A stretch of DNA of 64,000 bases from Pseudomonas japonica (GTDB taxonomy: Bacteria; Pseudomonadota; Gammaproteobacteria; Pseudomonadales; Pseudomonadaceae). Location of the stretch: the NCBI RefSeq assembly GCF_013522925.1, contig NZ_JAAMQU010000008.1, forward strand, positions 124,001-188,000, in the 5' to 3' direction. Position numbers and translations under genes: made by a program. Shown piece after piece: positions 37,453 to 46,574 of this stretch (position 1 is its first letter; each line of letters starts with the position of its first letter). A model generated the notes under the pieces. That model made no database searches. It had not been told where the DNA came from and saw nothing but the letters and a program-made list of their open reading frames with translations.

Positions 37453-37570
37453 CCCCACCCCCACGGCGTGTGGCTGGGTGCTCGGGGCCGCGCCAGCATC
37501 GTGGATGTTCCTGATGCTGGGCAGCTTCATTGTCGCGGGAGGGGTGGCCTATCGCACCGGGGCCAGGCTT
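37418..37570 (+). pseudogene. Remnant of an EamA/DMT-family transporter C-terminus
   Basis: In a frame different from the SDR gene, codons from 37418 read QLARAYRAAAVNPTPTACGW, then a hydrophobic helix WMFLMLGSFIVAGGVAYRTG. This is how the last two helices of EamA drug/metabolite transporters look (L-A-x-A-Y-R ... G-W-x-x-G ... G-x-x-x-I-x-x-G-G-V). There is no start codon or upstream part, and the frame opens just after a TAA. It overlaps the 3' end of the SDR gene. A chance frame in GC-rich DNA is the alternative. Confidence 0.35.
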
Positions 37571-37895
37571 ATGCCCCCCGGGTGTCCACCAACACTTCAC
37601 TCACCTGCGTCACCGGGGTGATGTTGGTGAAGTTGGGCACGTCGGCGTTCAGCTCGCCGCCATGGGCGCCCATCACCGTGGCCAGGCTGGCCATGGATTC
37701 GAAATACAGGTTGCATTGGGTCACGTACAACGGCGGGGTGCCAGCTTCGTCACCCACCACGCCCTTGTCCACGCTGTACGAGAGCAGGCTGGGGCCGAGG
37801 CGTTCGCTCACCAGGGCCATGTGCTTGTTCAGGTAGTAATCGTGATCGAACGTGGCGCCGTTGGCGTTGGGGTAGAGAACGGAAACCTTGATCAT
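37569..37895 (-). CDS. EthD-family protein
   Basis: A 108-residue dimeric alpha/beta-barrel protein. It begins MIKVSVLYPNANGATFDHDYYLNKHMALV, the EthD signature, where the Y-L-x-x-H-M stretch lines the barrel. Relatives assist ring-cleaving or ether-degrading oxygenases or act as small cofactor-free enzymes. The ATG at 37895 follows an AAGGG site; an upstream in-frame start is not family-like. It lies downstream of prfC on the same strand with a 55-bp gap. Confidence 0.85.
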   Translation of the reverse strand: MIKVSVLYPNANGATFDHDYYLNKHMALVSERLGPSLLSYSVDKGVVGDEAGTPPLYVTQCNLYFESMASLATVMGAHGGELNADVPNFTNITPVTQVSEVLVDTRGA

Positions 37896-37950
37896 GCGAG
37901 GGCCCTTCGTCATTGAGAAAGGCCCAAGCATAAGCGCTATTGGTGATGAA

Positions 37951-39540
<1,590 letters not shown>

Positions 39541-39753
39541 CGCGAAAATCTCGATTGTGCACGCTGGTATGTACACAGCTGAAAAGGCGCCTTTGGCTGG
39601 TTCAACAGGCCGCGCGGGAAACCGCGCATTCTATCAAAGGGCAGCCTCTATTGTCCGATACGTTGGCGTCGCCTCGTCTGGGGCCGTTTCGAGTGCAAAT
39701 GCCCAAGCGCTTTTGTCCAGCAATAGCCAGGTCAGTGCGGCTTTTTGAAGCCT

Positions 39754-40083
39754 CTAATTGCTATCAGCCTTCAAGTCACGAAAACCTTCCAGCCTTACTG
39801 GCTCGCGGCCGGGCAACCGGGCGACCAATTCCAGCGTTCCGCCCATCGCCTCCACGTAACCTCGCAGTGTAGAAATCAGCATATCGGTGCGCTTTTCTAC
39901 TTTGGAAACATTTGCCTGCTTCATATCCAGAAGCCCAGCCACCGCCTCTTGAGTGAGGTTCAGCTCTTTGCGGAGCGCTTGCAGAGTCAATTGCTCTTGA
40001 ATGAGTTCATGACCACGCTGCTCCACCTTCTGCCTACGTGAAGCCGACAAGGTGCTCATTACTTGATCAAGGGACCTAGCCAT
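39754..40083 (-). CDS. XRE-family antitoxin (HigA-like)
   Basis: A 109-residue protein. The C-terminal half has a helix-turn-helix (LRKELNLTQEAVAGLLDMKQANVSKVEKR, about residues 38-66), and an N-terminal segment probably contacts the toxin. Its start overlaps the end of the toxin gene by 8 bp, giving toxin-first order as in higBA. It should neutralise the toxin and repress the operon through the inverted repeat upstream. Function is inferred from gene order and domains. Confidence 0.87.
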   Translation of the reverse strand: MARSLDQVMSTLSASRRQKVEQRGHELIQEQLTLQALRKELNLTQEAVAGLLDMKQANVSKVEKRTDMLISTLRGYVEAMGGTLELVARLPGREPVRLEGFRDLKADSN

Positions 40084-40444
40084 TGCCGTTCTCCTTCTTC
40101 AAAGAGGCTAGATGCCGACGAAATCGGTCATCCGCGCTCTTGATCAGAACTTTATAAAATCTTTTTTCGCTGCTGCCCGACTTGTCGCCCGCTATCAGAA
40201 CGACCGCTTTTCTTTGCGGGTCAAAAGCAAAAGCCACACGCCAGACTCCGTCGTCGGCCTTAAACCGGAGTTCTTTCATGTTGGCATGTCTCGAGCCGTT
40301 CAGGGTGTCGACGTAGGGCCGTCCCAGCTCAGGTCCAAACCGTTCCAGCACCCTGAGCTGTGCTAGTAACTCTTCCTGAACCCCTGCCGCCATGGCCTCG
40401 AACTCAATGTCAAACTCATCACAAAACTCGATAAGCCACTTCAC
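40076..40444 (-). CDS. RelE/HigB-like (Gp49 family) toxin
   Basis: A 122-residue Gp49/HigB-like ribosome-dependent mRNA endonuclease of the RelE superfamily. Conserved features are GPELGRPYVDTLNGSRHANMKELRFK near residue 37 and WRVAFAFDPQRKAVVLIAGDK near residue 68. FYKVLIKSADDRFRRHL ends the domain. The start is GTG at 40444, with AAAGG 8 nt upstream but buried in the promoter. The antitoxin follows with an 8-bp overlap. The pair is transcribed toward prfC. Confidence 0.87.
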   Translation of the reverse strand: MKWLIEFCDEFDIEFEAMAAGVQEELLAQLRVLERFGPELGRPYVDTLNGSRHANMKELRFKADDGVWRVAFAFDPQRKAVVLIAGDKSGSSEKRFYKVLIKSADDRFRRHLASLKKENGNG

Positions 40445-40446
40445 TG

Positions 40447-40485
40447 TATATACCTTTAAATGACTATTCCGTCAAACGAATAGTC
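40447..40485 (-). promoter_or_regulatory. Toxin-antitoxin operator and promoter
   Basis: GACTATTC and GAATAGTC (40462-40485) form a perfect 8-bp inverted repeat with an 8-nt spacer. The spacer contains the -35 hexamer TTGACG (40475-40470 on the minus strand). A -10 TATATA (40452-40447) follows after 17 nt. Binding of the antitoxin to the repeat would cover the -35 box. The predicted transcript start falls at or just inside the toxin GTG, so the mRNA may be leaderless. Confidence 0.7.
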
Positions 40486-40869
40486 TGGGAGCATCCTGCT
40501 CGTGTTGGCTGCCGTCAAAGCGCTACCGCTTGAGCTATACGGCTTGCAAATCAGTACCTTGAAGTCTACCCCATTCCTGCGCCGGAACCCCATGCTCGGA
40601 AGTCCGGCAAACCCACCCAACCCCAATAGGCGCTGGCCAACTGCTCCTGAACTATGGGAACCTTTAAAACACTGGAGCCGTCCATTGCCCCGTAACCGCT
40701 TCGCTTGCGCGGCAGCAATATTGGCAATTCGCGACCTGACGGGGTCGTGCTCAGGGTTCGCCAGGCGCTTGCCGCCCAGGCCCGAACCGCACTTCGCGCC
40801 AACACCCGAACGCATCCCTCCCAGGGCATCGCCGAGCGTGTTGGCGCAGACCGATAAACAGGAGTTTCT
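40486..40869. other. Intergenic region with no assigned gene between the TA pair and osmoprotectant operon
   Basis: Reading frames on both strands stay open in parts but have no start context or recognised family. On the minus strand one frame reads QEQLASAYWGWVGLPDFRAW before a stop near 40566, which looks protein-like but has no partner sequence. TAGCTCAAGCGGTAGCGC (40537-40520, minus) resembles a tRNA D arm without the rest of a tRNA. The region must also carry the operon promoter. Confidence 0.4.
40796..40847 (+). repeat. Long inverted repeat upstream of the osmoprotectant operon
   Basis: GCGCCAACAC (40796-40805) and GTGTTGGCGC (40838-40847) are perfect 10-bp inverted arms around a 32-nt centre that contains a smaller CCCT/AGGG hairpin. 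It ends 22 bp before the first gene of the operon, so it would fold in the 5' leader or act as an operator. Confidence 0.6.
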
Positions 40870-41589
40870 ATGGCCACACGCTATGGAACGGGCCTGGTAG
40901 GGTGCGCCGCTGTGCTCGCCGTCCTGGCCCTGCTGATCCACTGGATCGGCGTTGAAACCGTGCTGCATTACCAGCAAGACCTGCTGTTCTACCTGCAAGC
41001 CCACCTGGTGCTTGTGCTGGTGTCCATGTTCGCCGCTCTGTTGATCGGCATTCCCGCGGGTGTACTGCTCAGCCGGCCGGCCATGGCCAGGCACGCCGAA
41101 CGCTTCATGCAAGTGTTCAACATCGGTAATACCGTCCCGCCTCTCGCTGTGCTCGCCATTGCCCTTGGCATTCTCGGCATTGGCAGCGGCCCGGCCATTC
41201 TGGCGCTGTTCCTTGCCTCGCTGCTGCCCATCGTGCGCAACACCTATGAAGGCCTGAAGAACGTTCCCGGCTCGCTGAAGGAAGCCGCCACCGGTATCGG
41301 TATGACCCCGCGCCAGGTGCTGTGGCAAGTGGAGCTGCCCAACGCCGTGCCGATCATCATCGGTGGGGTACGGGTGGCGCTGGCGCTCAATGTGGGCACC
41401 GCGCCGTTGTCGTTCCTGATCGGCGCCAACAGCCTCGGCAGCCTGATATTCCCTGGCATTGCGCTGAACAATCAGCCTCAGCTGGTGCTGGGCGCGGCCT
41501 GTACCGCGTTGTTGGCACTGATGCTCGATGGCCTGGTGCTGGTGATCAGCCGTACCTGGCTGGAACGCGGCCTCGCCCCTGCCCGCTGA
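40870..41589 (+). CDS. Osmoprotectant ABC transporter permease (first)
   Basis: A 239-residue permease of the OpuC/ProW family with an N-terminal helix and a five-to-six-helix core. It has FNIGNTVPPLAVLAIALGILGIG near residue 78 and the EAA loop LKEAATGIGMTPRQVLWQVELPNAVPII near residue 138. It is the first of four genes importing glycine betaine, choline, carnitine or similar solutes. An AGGAG site lies 8 nt before the ATG. The binding-protein gene starts 15 bp downstream. Confidence 0.9.
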   Translation: MATRYGTGLVGCAAVLAVLALLIHWIGVETVLHYQQDLLFYLQAHLVLVLVSMFAALLIGIPAGVLLSRPAMARHAERFMQVFNIGNTVPPLAVLAIALGILGIGSGPAILALFLASLLPIVRNTYEGLKNVPGSLKEAATGIGMTPRQVLWQVELPNAVPIIIGGVRVALALNVGTAPLSFLIGANSLGSLIFPGIALNNQPQLVLGAACTALLALMLDGLVLVISRTWLERGLAPAR

Positions 41590-41604
41590 CACAAGGACAC
41601 GCAC

Positions 41605-42513
41605 ATGAACAAATCAGGCTGGCTGCTGGCGGCAGCCCTGCTGTTCTCGGGCATTGCCCAGGCGGCAGACGAACAACCCTTGCTGCGCATCGGCGCGCGG
41701 GTATTTACCGAGCAGACCGTACTGGCCACGCTCACCTCGAAGTACCTGGCGACCAAGGGCTTCCGTACTGAAATCACCGGCGGCCTGGGCAGCAATATCG
41801 CCCGCAGCGCCCAGGAAAGCGGGCAACTGGACCTGCTGTGGGAATACACCGGGGTGTCGCTGGTTTCCTATAACCACGTCAACGAAAAGCTCGACAGCAA
41901 CGCTACCTATGCACGAGTGAAAGCATTGGACGCGCAAAAGGGCCTGGTGTGGCTGGCGCCCTCGAAGTTCAACAACACCTACGCCCTGGCGTTCCCCGAC
42001 AAGGTCGCCCAGCGCTACCCCGAGGTGAACACCATCAGCCAGCTGAACGAGCTGGTGAAGCGCGAGAAGGACGAGGACCACGTGCTTGCACTGGACACCG
42101 AGTTCGCCAACCGCCCGGACGGGCTGGTAGGCCTTACCCAAGCCTACGGCCTGGCGTTCGATCGCCGTGACATTCGCCAGATGGACGCCGGCCTGGTGTA
42201 CACCGCCCTGCGCAACGGCCAGGTGTTCACCGGCCTGGTGTACACCACCGATGGCCGGCTGGATGCCTTCAAGCTGAAAGTGCTGGAAGACGACCGCCAT
42301 TACTTCCCCGACTACACCGCAGCGCCCGTGGTGCGCAAGGCCGTGCTGGACCAGTACCCGCAACTGGCAACGCTGCTCAAGCCCCTGGCCGAACTGCTGG
42401 ACAACGCCACCATGCGCCAGTTGAACGCGCGCGTGGACGTGGACCATGAAAACCCCGGCGCGGTGGCCGATGCGTTCCTCGCCCAGCACCCTGAACTGAA
42501 GGAGGCGAAATGA
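41605..42513 (+). CDS. Osmoprotectant ABC transporter substrate-binding protein (OpuC/OsmF type)
   Basis: A 302-residue periplasmic binding protein with a signal peptide of about 20 residues ending at AQAADE. The domain opens RIGARVFTEQTVLATLTSKYL and has the diagnostic LLWEYTGVSLVSYN near residue 83 and ALDTEFANRPDGLVGLTQAYG near residue 165. OpuC-type proteins bind trimethylammonium groups in an aromatic cage; the exact ligand is not readable here. Its last codons overlap the next permease start by 4 bp. Confidence 0.9.
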   Translation: MNKSGWLLAAALLFSGIAQAADEQPLLRIGARVFTEQTVLATLTSKYLATKGFRTEITGGLGSNIARSAQESGQLDLLWEYTGVSLVSYNHVNEKLDSNATYARVKALDAQKGLVWLAPSKFNNTYALAFPDKVAQRYPEVNTISQLNELVKREKDEDHVLALDTEFANRPDGLVGLTQAYGLAFDRRDIRQMDAGLVYTALRNGQVFTGLVYTTDGRLDAFKLKVLEDDRHYFPDYTAAPVVRKAVLDQYPQLATLLKPLAELLDNATMRQLNARVDVDHENPGAVADAFLAQHPELKEAK

Positions 42514-43163
42514 ACATGCTCGCGACCTTCCAGCACATCGACTGGCAGCAGGTGCTGCACCTCACCGGCCAGCACGTGATGCTTGTAGGCATTGCCGTAA
42601 GCCTGGCCATCCTGATCGGCGTACCGCTGGGTATCGTGATGACGCGCTTCCCCGTGCTGGCTGGCCCATTACAGGCGGCCGCCACGGTGTTGCTGACCAT
42701 CCCGTCCATCGCCCTCTTCGGCCTGCTGTTGCCGTTTTATTCGAAGTTCGGCCAAGGCCTCGGCCCGCTGCCGGCGATCACTGCGGTGTTCCTTTATTCA
42801 CTGCTGCCCATCCTGCGCAATACCTACCTGGCGCTTACCAGCGTGGAGCCTGGCATCCGTGAAGCGGCCAAGGGCATCGGCATGACCTTCGGCCAGCGTT
42901 TGCGCATGGTGGAACTGCCAATTGCGGTACCGGTCATCCTGGCCGGGGTGCGCACTGCCGTAGTGATGAACATCGGCGTAATGACCATCGCCGCCACCAT
43001 CGGGGCCGGCGGCCTCGGGGTACTTATCCTGACTTCCATCAGCCGCAGCGACATGTCGATGCTGGTGGTGGGCGCGGTATTGGTGAGCCTGCTCGCCATC
43101 GTCGCCGACCTCTTCCTGCAATGGCTGCAACGCTCGCTGACACCAAAAGGATTGCTCAAATGA
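42510..43163 (+). CDS. Osmoprotectant ABC transporter permease (second)
   Basis: A 217-residue permease paralogous to the first gene of the operon, with about six helices. It has LLTIPSIALFGLLLPFYSKFGQG and the EAA loop IREAAKGIGMTFGQRLRMVELPIAVPVILAGVRTAVVMNIG. It presumably pairs with the first permease as a heterodimer. It overlaps both neighbours by 4 bp (ATGA arrangements), showing tight translational coupling. Confidence 0.9.
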   Translation: MNMLATFQHIDWQQVLHLTGQHVMLVGIAVSLAILIGVPLGIVMTRFPVLAGPLQAAATVLLTIPSIALFGLLLPFYSKFGQGLGPLPAITAVFLYSLLPILRNTYLALTSVEPGIREAAKGIGMTFGQRLRMVELPIAVPVILAGVRTAVVMNIGVMTIAATIGAGGLGVLILTSISRSDMSMLVVGAVLVSLLAIVADLFLQWLQRSLTPKGLLK

Positions 43164-44317
43164 TCGAACTCCAGAACCTGACCAAGACGTTCAACAGCAA
43201 CGGCAAGGACGTTCGCGCCGTGGACGCCGTGAGCCTGACCGTGAACGAGGGCGAGATCTGCGTATTCCTGGGCCCCTCCGGTTGCGGCAAAAGCACCACC
43301 TTGAAGATGATCAACCGGCTGATCGAGCCCACTTCCGGGAAGGTACTGATCAATGGCGAGGACACCAGCTCGCTGGACGAAGTGACGCTACGCCGCAAGA
43401 TCGGCTATGTAATTCAGCAGATCGGACTGTTCCCGAACATGACCATCGAAGAGAACATTACCGTGGTGCCGCGCCTGCTGGGCTGGGACAAAGACCGCTG
43501 CCGCGAGCGAGCCCGGGAGCTGATGAGCATGATCAAGCTCGAGCCCAAACAGTACTTGAGCCGCTACCCGCGCGAACTGTCGGGCGGCCAGCAGCAGCGC
43601 ATCGGGGTGATTCGTGCCTTGGCGGCGGATGCGCCATTGCTGCTGATGGATGAGCCTTTCGGCGCCGTGGACCCGATCAACCGCGAGATGATCCAGAACG
43701 AATTCTTCGAGATGCAGCGGGCACTGAACAAGACCGTGATCATGGTCAGCCACGACATCGACGAAGCGTTGAAGCTGGGCGACAAGATCGCGATATTCCG
43801 CGCGGGCAAGCTGTTGCAGCTGGACCACCCCGACACCCTGCTCGCCCACCCGGTGGACGATTTCGTCAGCAACTTCGTGGGCCAGGACAGCACCCTCAAG
43901 CGCTTGCTGCTGGTAAAGGCCGAAGAAGCGGCCGACAACGCGCCGTCCGTGAGCCCGGACACGCCGGTGGCCGACGCCGTGGAGCTGATGGACGAACACG
44001 ATCGGCGCTACGTGGTAGTCACCGACGCACAGAACCGCGGCCTGGGTTACGTGCGCCGCCGCGACTTGCACCGCCAGGAAGGCCAGTGCGAAAGCTTCCT
44101 GCGCCCGTTCACGGCCACGGCGGCCTCGCAGGAAAACTGTCGGATCCTGCTGTCGCGCATGTACGAGTTCAACCGCTCGTGGTTGCCGGTAATGAACGCC
44201 GAGCAAGTGTTCCAGGGCGAGGTCACACAAGAGTCCATTGCCGCCTACCTCAGCTCCGGGCGTTCGCGCGGGATGAAGACTTCCATCGTGTCGCCGGCCG
44301 AGCAGGCGGTAGGGTGA
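43160..44317 (+). CDS. Osmoprotectant ABC transporter ATPase with CBS domains
   Basis: A 385-residue ATPase with Walker A GPSGCGKST, Q-loop IGYVIQQIGLFPNMT, signature LSGGQQQRIGVIRAL and Walker B LLLMDEPFGAVD. The C-terminal third has tandem CBS motifs (VSPDTPVADAVELMDEHDRRYVVVTD and FNRSWLPVMNAE), which in OpuA/OpuC ATPases sense ionic strength or nucleotides. The start is ATG at 43160, overlapping the preceding stop as ATGA; a longer frame is not supported. Last gene of the operon. Confidence 0.93.
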   Translation: MIELQNLTKTFNSNGKDVRAVDAVSLTVNEGEICVFLGPSGCGKSTTLKMINRLIEPTSGKVLINGEDTSSLDEVTLRRKIGYVIQQIGLFPNMTIEENITVVPRLLGWDKDRCRERARELMSMIKLEPKQYLSRYPRELSGGQQQRIGVIRALAADAPLLLMDEPFGAVDPINREMIQNEFFEMQRALNKTVIMVSHDIDEALKLGDKIAIFRAGKLLQLDHPDTLLAHPVDDFVSNFVGQDSTLKRLLLVKAEEAADNAPSVSPDTPVADAVELMDEHDRRYVVVTDAQNRGLGYVRRRDLHRQEGQCESFLRPFTATAASQENCRILLSRMYEFNRSWLPVMNAEQVFQGEVTQESIAAYLSSGRSRGMKTSIVSPAEQAVG

Positions 44318-44325
44318 GGCTGTGA

Positions 44326-44350
44326 GGTCGCCCGGGCTGGCCGGGCGACC
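44326..44350. terminator. Hairpin between convergent osmoprotectant operon and hypothetical gene
   Basis: GGTCGCCCGG and CCGGGCGACC form a perfect 10-bp stem with a 5-nt loop, 9 bp after the ATPase stop and 13 bp from the convergent gene's stop. No uridine run is present. Confidence 0.65.
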
Positions 44351-44363
44351 CTGGTTGAGCGCG

Positions 44364-44927
44364 CTAGTGATCGTCGATCGGTTCCTCACCCACCAGCACC
44401 ACATCCAGGGTCAAGTCCATCGGCACGCCGCTGTCATCGACCACATAGCTTAGCCAATGGTCACCTACCGCAACACAGCCATGAGCGCCGAGCATTCGTT
44501 TGCGCGGCGAGCGCAGGTGCATGCCAGAAATGGGCCCAAGCGCCGGCACCTGATCGAAGCCGTGGCCGTCGGCATCAAACAGTTTCCACAGTGCGCCAAC
44601 TTCAGAGGACGCCGGGTAAAGCCCCACATAGTTGTTGACGCTCAGGCCGAACTTGACACCCAGGGATGCGAAGCCCCTTCCATGCAGGAAATCCCAGGAC
44701 AGCACCTCGTAACCCCATTTGCCGGTGTCCGGGTCCCGGTAATAGTCGAAACGAAACTTGGCCGGCTCGGCTCCCGGGGCATCCAGCACGGTGAGCCAGG
44801 GAACTGCCGTATAGGCGACCTTCTCGCCGACGATCTGCACATCGCGGCAATCCCACCAGCCAGGGTTGCCCAAGGCTTGCGTGGCAACAGTGGCAATGAA
44901 TGAACGGCTCGGGTCTTTGATAAACAC
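44364..44927 (-). CDS. Hypothetical protein
   Basis: A 187-residue protein I do not recognise. It appears soluble and beta-rich with many aromatic residues (NPGWWDCRDVQIVGEKVAY, FRFDYYRDPDTGKWGYEVLSW, a central GFASLGVKFGLSVNNYVGLYP). It ends in an acidic tail (LVGEEPIDDH). A histidine-containing HGCVAVGDHWLSYVVDDSGV near the C-terminus is the most motif-like part. I start it at GTG 44927, because AAGGA lies 9 nt upstream there. A longer frame to 45047 is open, but its added residues are basic and irregular. Single gene, convergent with the osmoprotectant operon. Confidence 0.6.
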   Translation of the reverse strand: MFIKDPSRSFIATVATQALGNPGWWDCRDVQIVGEKVAYTAVPWLTVLDAPGAEPAKFRFDYYRDPDTGKWGYEVLSWDFLHGRGFASLGVKFGLSVNNYVGLYPASSEVGALWKLFDADGHGFDQVPALGPISGMHLRSPRKRMLGAHGCVAVGDHWLSYVVDDSGVPMDLTLDVVLVGEEPIDDH

Positions 44928-45087
44928 AGGAAAACGTCCTTGTATGTGAGGAGCCGCAAAATCTGCACGCCGCCGCGTCACTGTTCGAAGACTGGTAAGC
45001 CACCCCTGAGTGTAGGAAAGGGCGCTGGGGTCGGATACCAAGAACACCCTCTTGTGATCGCAGTCGTAACAACAAAGCCTCAGAGCT

Positions 45088-45131
45088 GTTTAATTTATTT
45101 AAATGCGACGTTGAATTTATTTAAACGCGAC
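45088..45131. repeat. Exact two-copy 22-bp AT-rich tandem repeat
   Basis: Two directly adjacent 22-bp units (45088-45109 and 45110-45131) differ at only two positions. Each has the core AATTTATTTAAA followed by TGCGAC or CGCGAC. This is very AT-rich for the genome and spans two helical turns per unit. It lies 161 bp upstream of the hypothetical gene start chosen here and about 280 bp from speC. Confidence 0.85.
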
Positions 45132-45248
45132 ATTTTTAGTTGATCTCACTCCCCTTACGCCCTACAGTGCGCGCCGAACGTCCATGCTGGAAACGATCCA
45201 TCCGGCTCAAGTACTGACGACGAGACAGCAAGGTCACTTCCTTATTTC

Positions 45249-45295
45249 GGAAGCCGGCGAGCGCAGGCCACACAAGGCCAAGCTCAGCCGCTTCC
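45249..45295 (+). ncRNA. Structured element in the speC leader
   Basis: A 47-nt segment folds into a nearly continuous 17-bp stem: GGAAGC/GCTTCC, GGC/GCC, GAGC/GCTC and GGCC/GGCC, with single small bulges and an ACACAA loop. Nine bases later comes TTTTT (45306-45310). A second hairpin, AAAGTGG/CCACTTT (45346-45383), follows before the speC ribosome site. Together they look like a regulatory 5' leader. A weaker possibility is that the opposite strand is used. Confidence 0.5.
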
Positions 45296-45410
45296 AGGGG
45301 TGACCTTTTTGCTTTCGGCGAACAGCCTTGGGAAGTAGGCGAACCAAAGTGGGGATACGGAGGGCGTTCAGTACAGCCACTTTCATTCACGCTTCCCCCG
45401 AGGAGTCTCC

Positions 45411-46574
45411 ATGTCGATCAACGTTGAAGATTACTACCCTCGCGAAACCTTCCAGAAAATGAAGGCCTTCGCCGACACTCAGGAAACCCCGTTCGTACTG
45501 ATCGATACCCAGATCATCAGCCAGGCTTACGACGACCTGCGCGCGGGTTTCGAATTCGCCAAGGTGTATTACGCGGTCAAGGCCAACCCGGCCGTGGAGA
45601 TCATCGACCTGCTGCGCGACAAGGGCTCGAGCTTCGACATCGCCTCGATCTACGAGCTGGACAAGGTGATGGGCCGCGGCGTTGGCCCAGAGCGCATCAG
45701 CTACGGCAACACCATCAAGAAAGCCAAGGACATTCGCTACTTCTACGAGAAGGGCGTGCGCCTGTATGCCACCGACTCTGAAGCCGACCTGCGCAATATC
45801 GCCAAGGCCGCGCCGGGCTCGAAAGTGTACGTACGCATCCTGACCGAGGGCTCCACCACGGCGGACTGGCCACTGTCGCGCAAGTTCGGCTGCCAGACCG
45901 ACATGGCGATGGACCTGTTGATCCTCGCGCGCGACCTGGGCCTGGTGCCTTATGGCGTGTCGTTCCATGTAGGCTCGCAGCAACGTGACATCAGCGTATG
46001 GGATGCCGCGATCGCCAAGGTAAAAGTGATTTTCGAGCGCCTGAAAGAAGAAGACGGCATCGAACTCAAGCTGATCAACATGGGCGGTGGCTTCCCGGCC
46101 AACTACATCACCCGCACCAACAGCCTGGAAACCTATGCCGAGGAAATCATCCGCTTCCTCAAGGAAGACTTCGGCGATGACCTGCCGGAAATCATCCTGG
46201 AGCCGGGCCGTTCGCTGATTGCCAACGCTGGCATCCTGGTAAGCGAAGTGGTGCTGGTGGCCCGCAAGTCGCGTACCGCGGTGGAGCGTTGGGTGTACAC
46301 GGATGTGGGCAAGTTCTCGGGCCTGATCGAAACTACCGACGAATCCATCAAGTTCCCGATCTGGGTGGAGAAAAAGGGCGAAGTGGAAGAAGTGGTGATC
46401 GCCGGGCCAACCTGCGACAGCGCCGACATCATGTACGAGCATTACAAGTACGGCCTGCCACTGAACCTGGCCAGCGGCGACCGCCTGTACTGGCTGTCCA
46501 CCGGTGCCTACACCACCAGCTACAGCGCTGTGGAATTCAATGGCTTCCCGCCGCTGAAGTCCTACTACCTCTAA
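45411..46574 (+). CDS. speC: Ornithine/lysine decarboxylase (fold III, PLP)
   Basis: A 387-residue alanine-racemase-fold decarboxylase that makes putrescine from ornithine. PLP binds K57 in YYAVKANP. The phosphate-binding MGGGFP is near residue 224, EPGRSL near 264, and the active-site C335 is in GPTCDSAD. The length and order match the Pseudomonas SpeC, which differs from the large E. coli fold I enzyme. A GAGGAG site precedes the ATG. The transcript probably carries the structured leader described upstream. The 3' end overlaps the convergent Sel1 gene by 4 bp. Confidence 0.93.
   Translation: MSINVEDYYPRETFQKMKAFADTQETPFVLIDTQIISQAYDDLRAGFEFAKVYYAVKANPAVEIIDLLRDKGSSFDIASIYELDKVMGRGVGPERISYGNTIKKAKDIRYFYEKGVRLYATDSEADLRNIAKAAPGSKVYVRILTEGSTTADWPLSRKFGCQTDMAMDLLILARDLGLVPYGVSFHVGSQQRDISVWDAAIAKVKVIFERLKEEDGIELKLINMGGGFPANYITRTNSLETYAEEIIRFLKEDFGDDLPEIILEPGRSLIANAGILVSEVVLVARKSRTAVERWVYTDVGKFSGLIETTDESIKFPIWVEKKGEVEEVVIAGPTCDSADIMYEHYKYGLPLNLASGDRLYWLSTGAYTTSYSAVEFNGFPPLKSYYL

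Noticed and set aside
40520..40537. A tRNA gene on the minus strand
   Set aside because: Only a D-arm-like segment is present; no anticodon stem, T-arm consensus GGTTCGA or matching acceptor stem could be folded around it.
40796..40847. The inverted repeat as an integron attC site
   Set aside because: The arms contain CCAAC and GTTGG, but the R-Y-Y-Y-A-A-C and G-T-T-R-R-R-Y core rules are not met, and there is no cassette or integrase.
45048..45087. Upstream extension of the hypothetical gene to 45047
   Set aside because: The extra 40 residues are basic and irregular and the GTG there abuts a purine run with no spacing, while GTG 44927 has AAGGA at a normal distance.
45136..45390. An 84-codon minus-strand frame upstream of speC
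   Set aside because: It has no family features and overlays the folded leader. Conservation in other genomes would be better explained by the RNA or DNA structure than by a protein.
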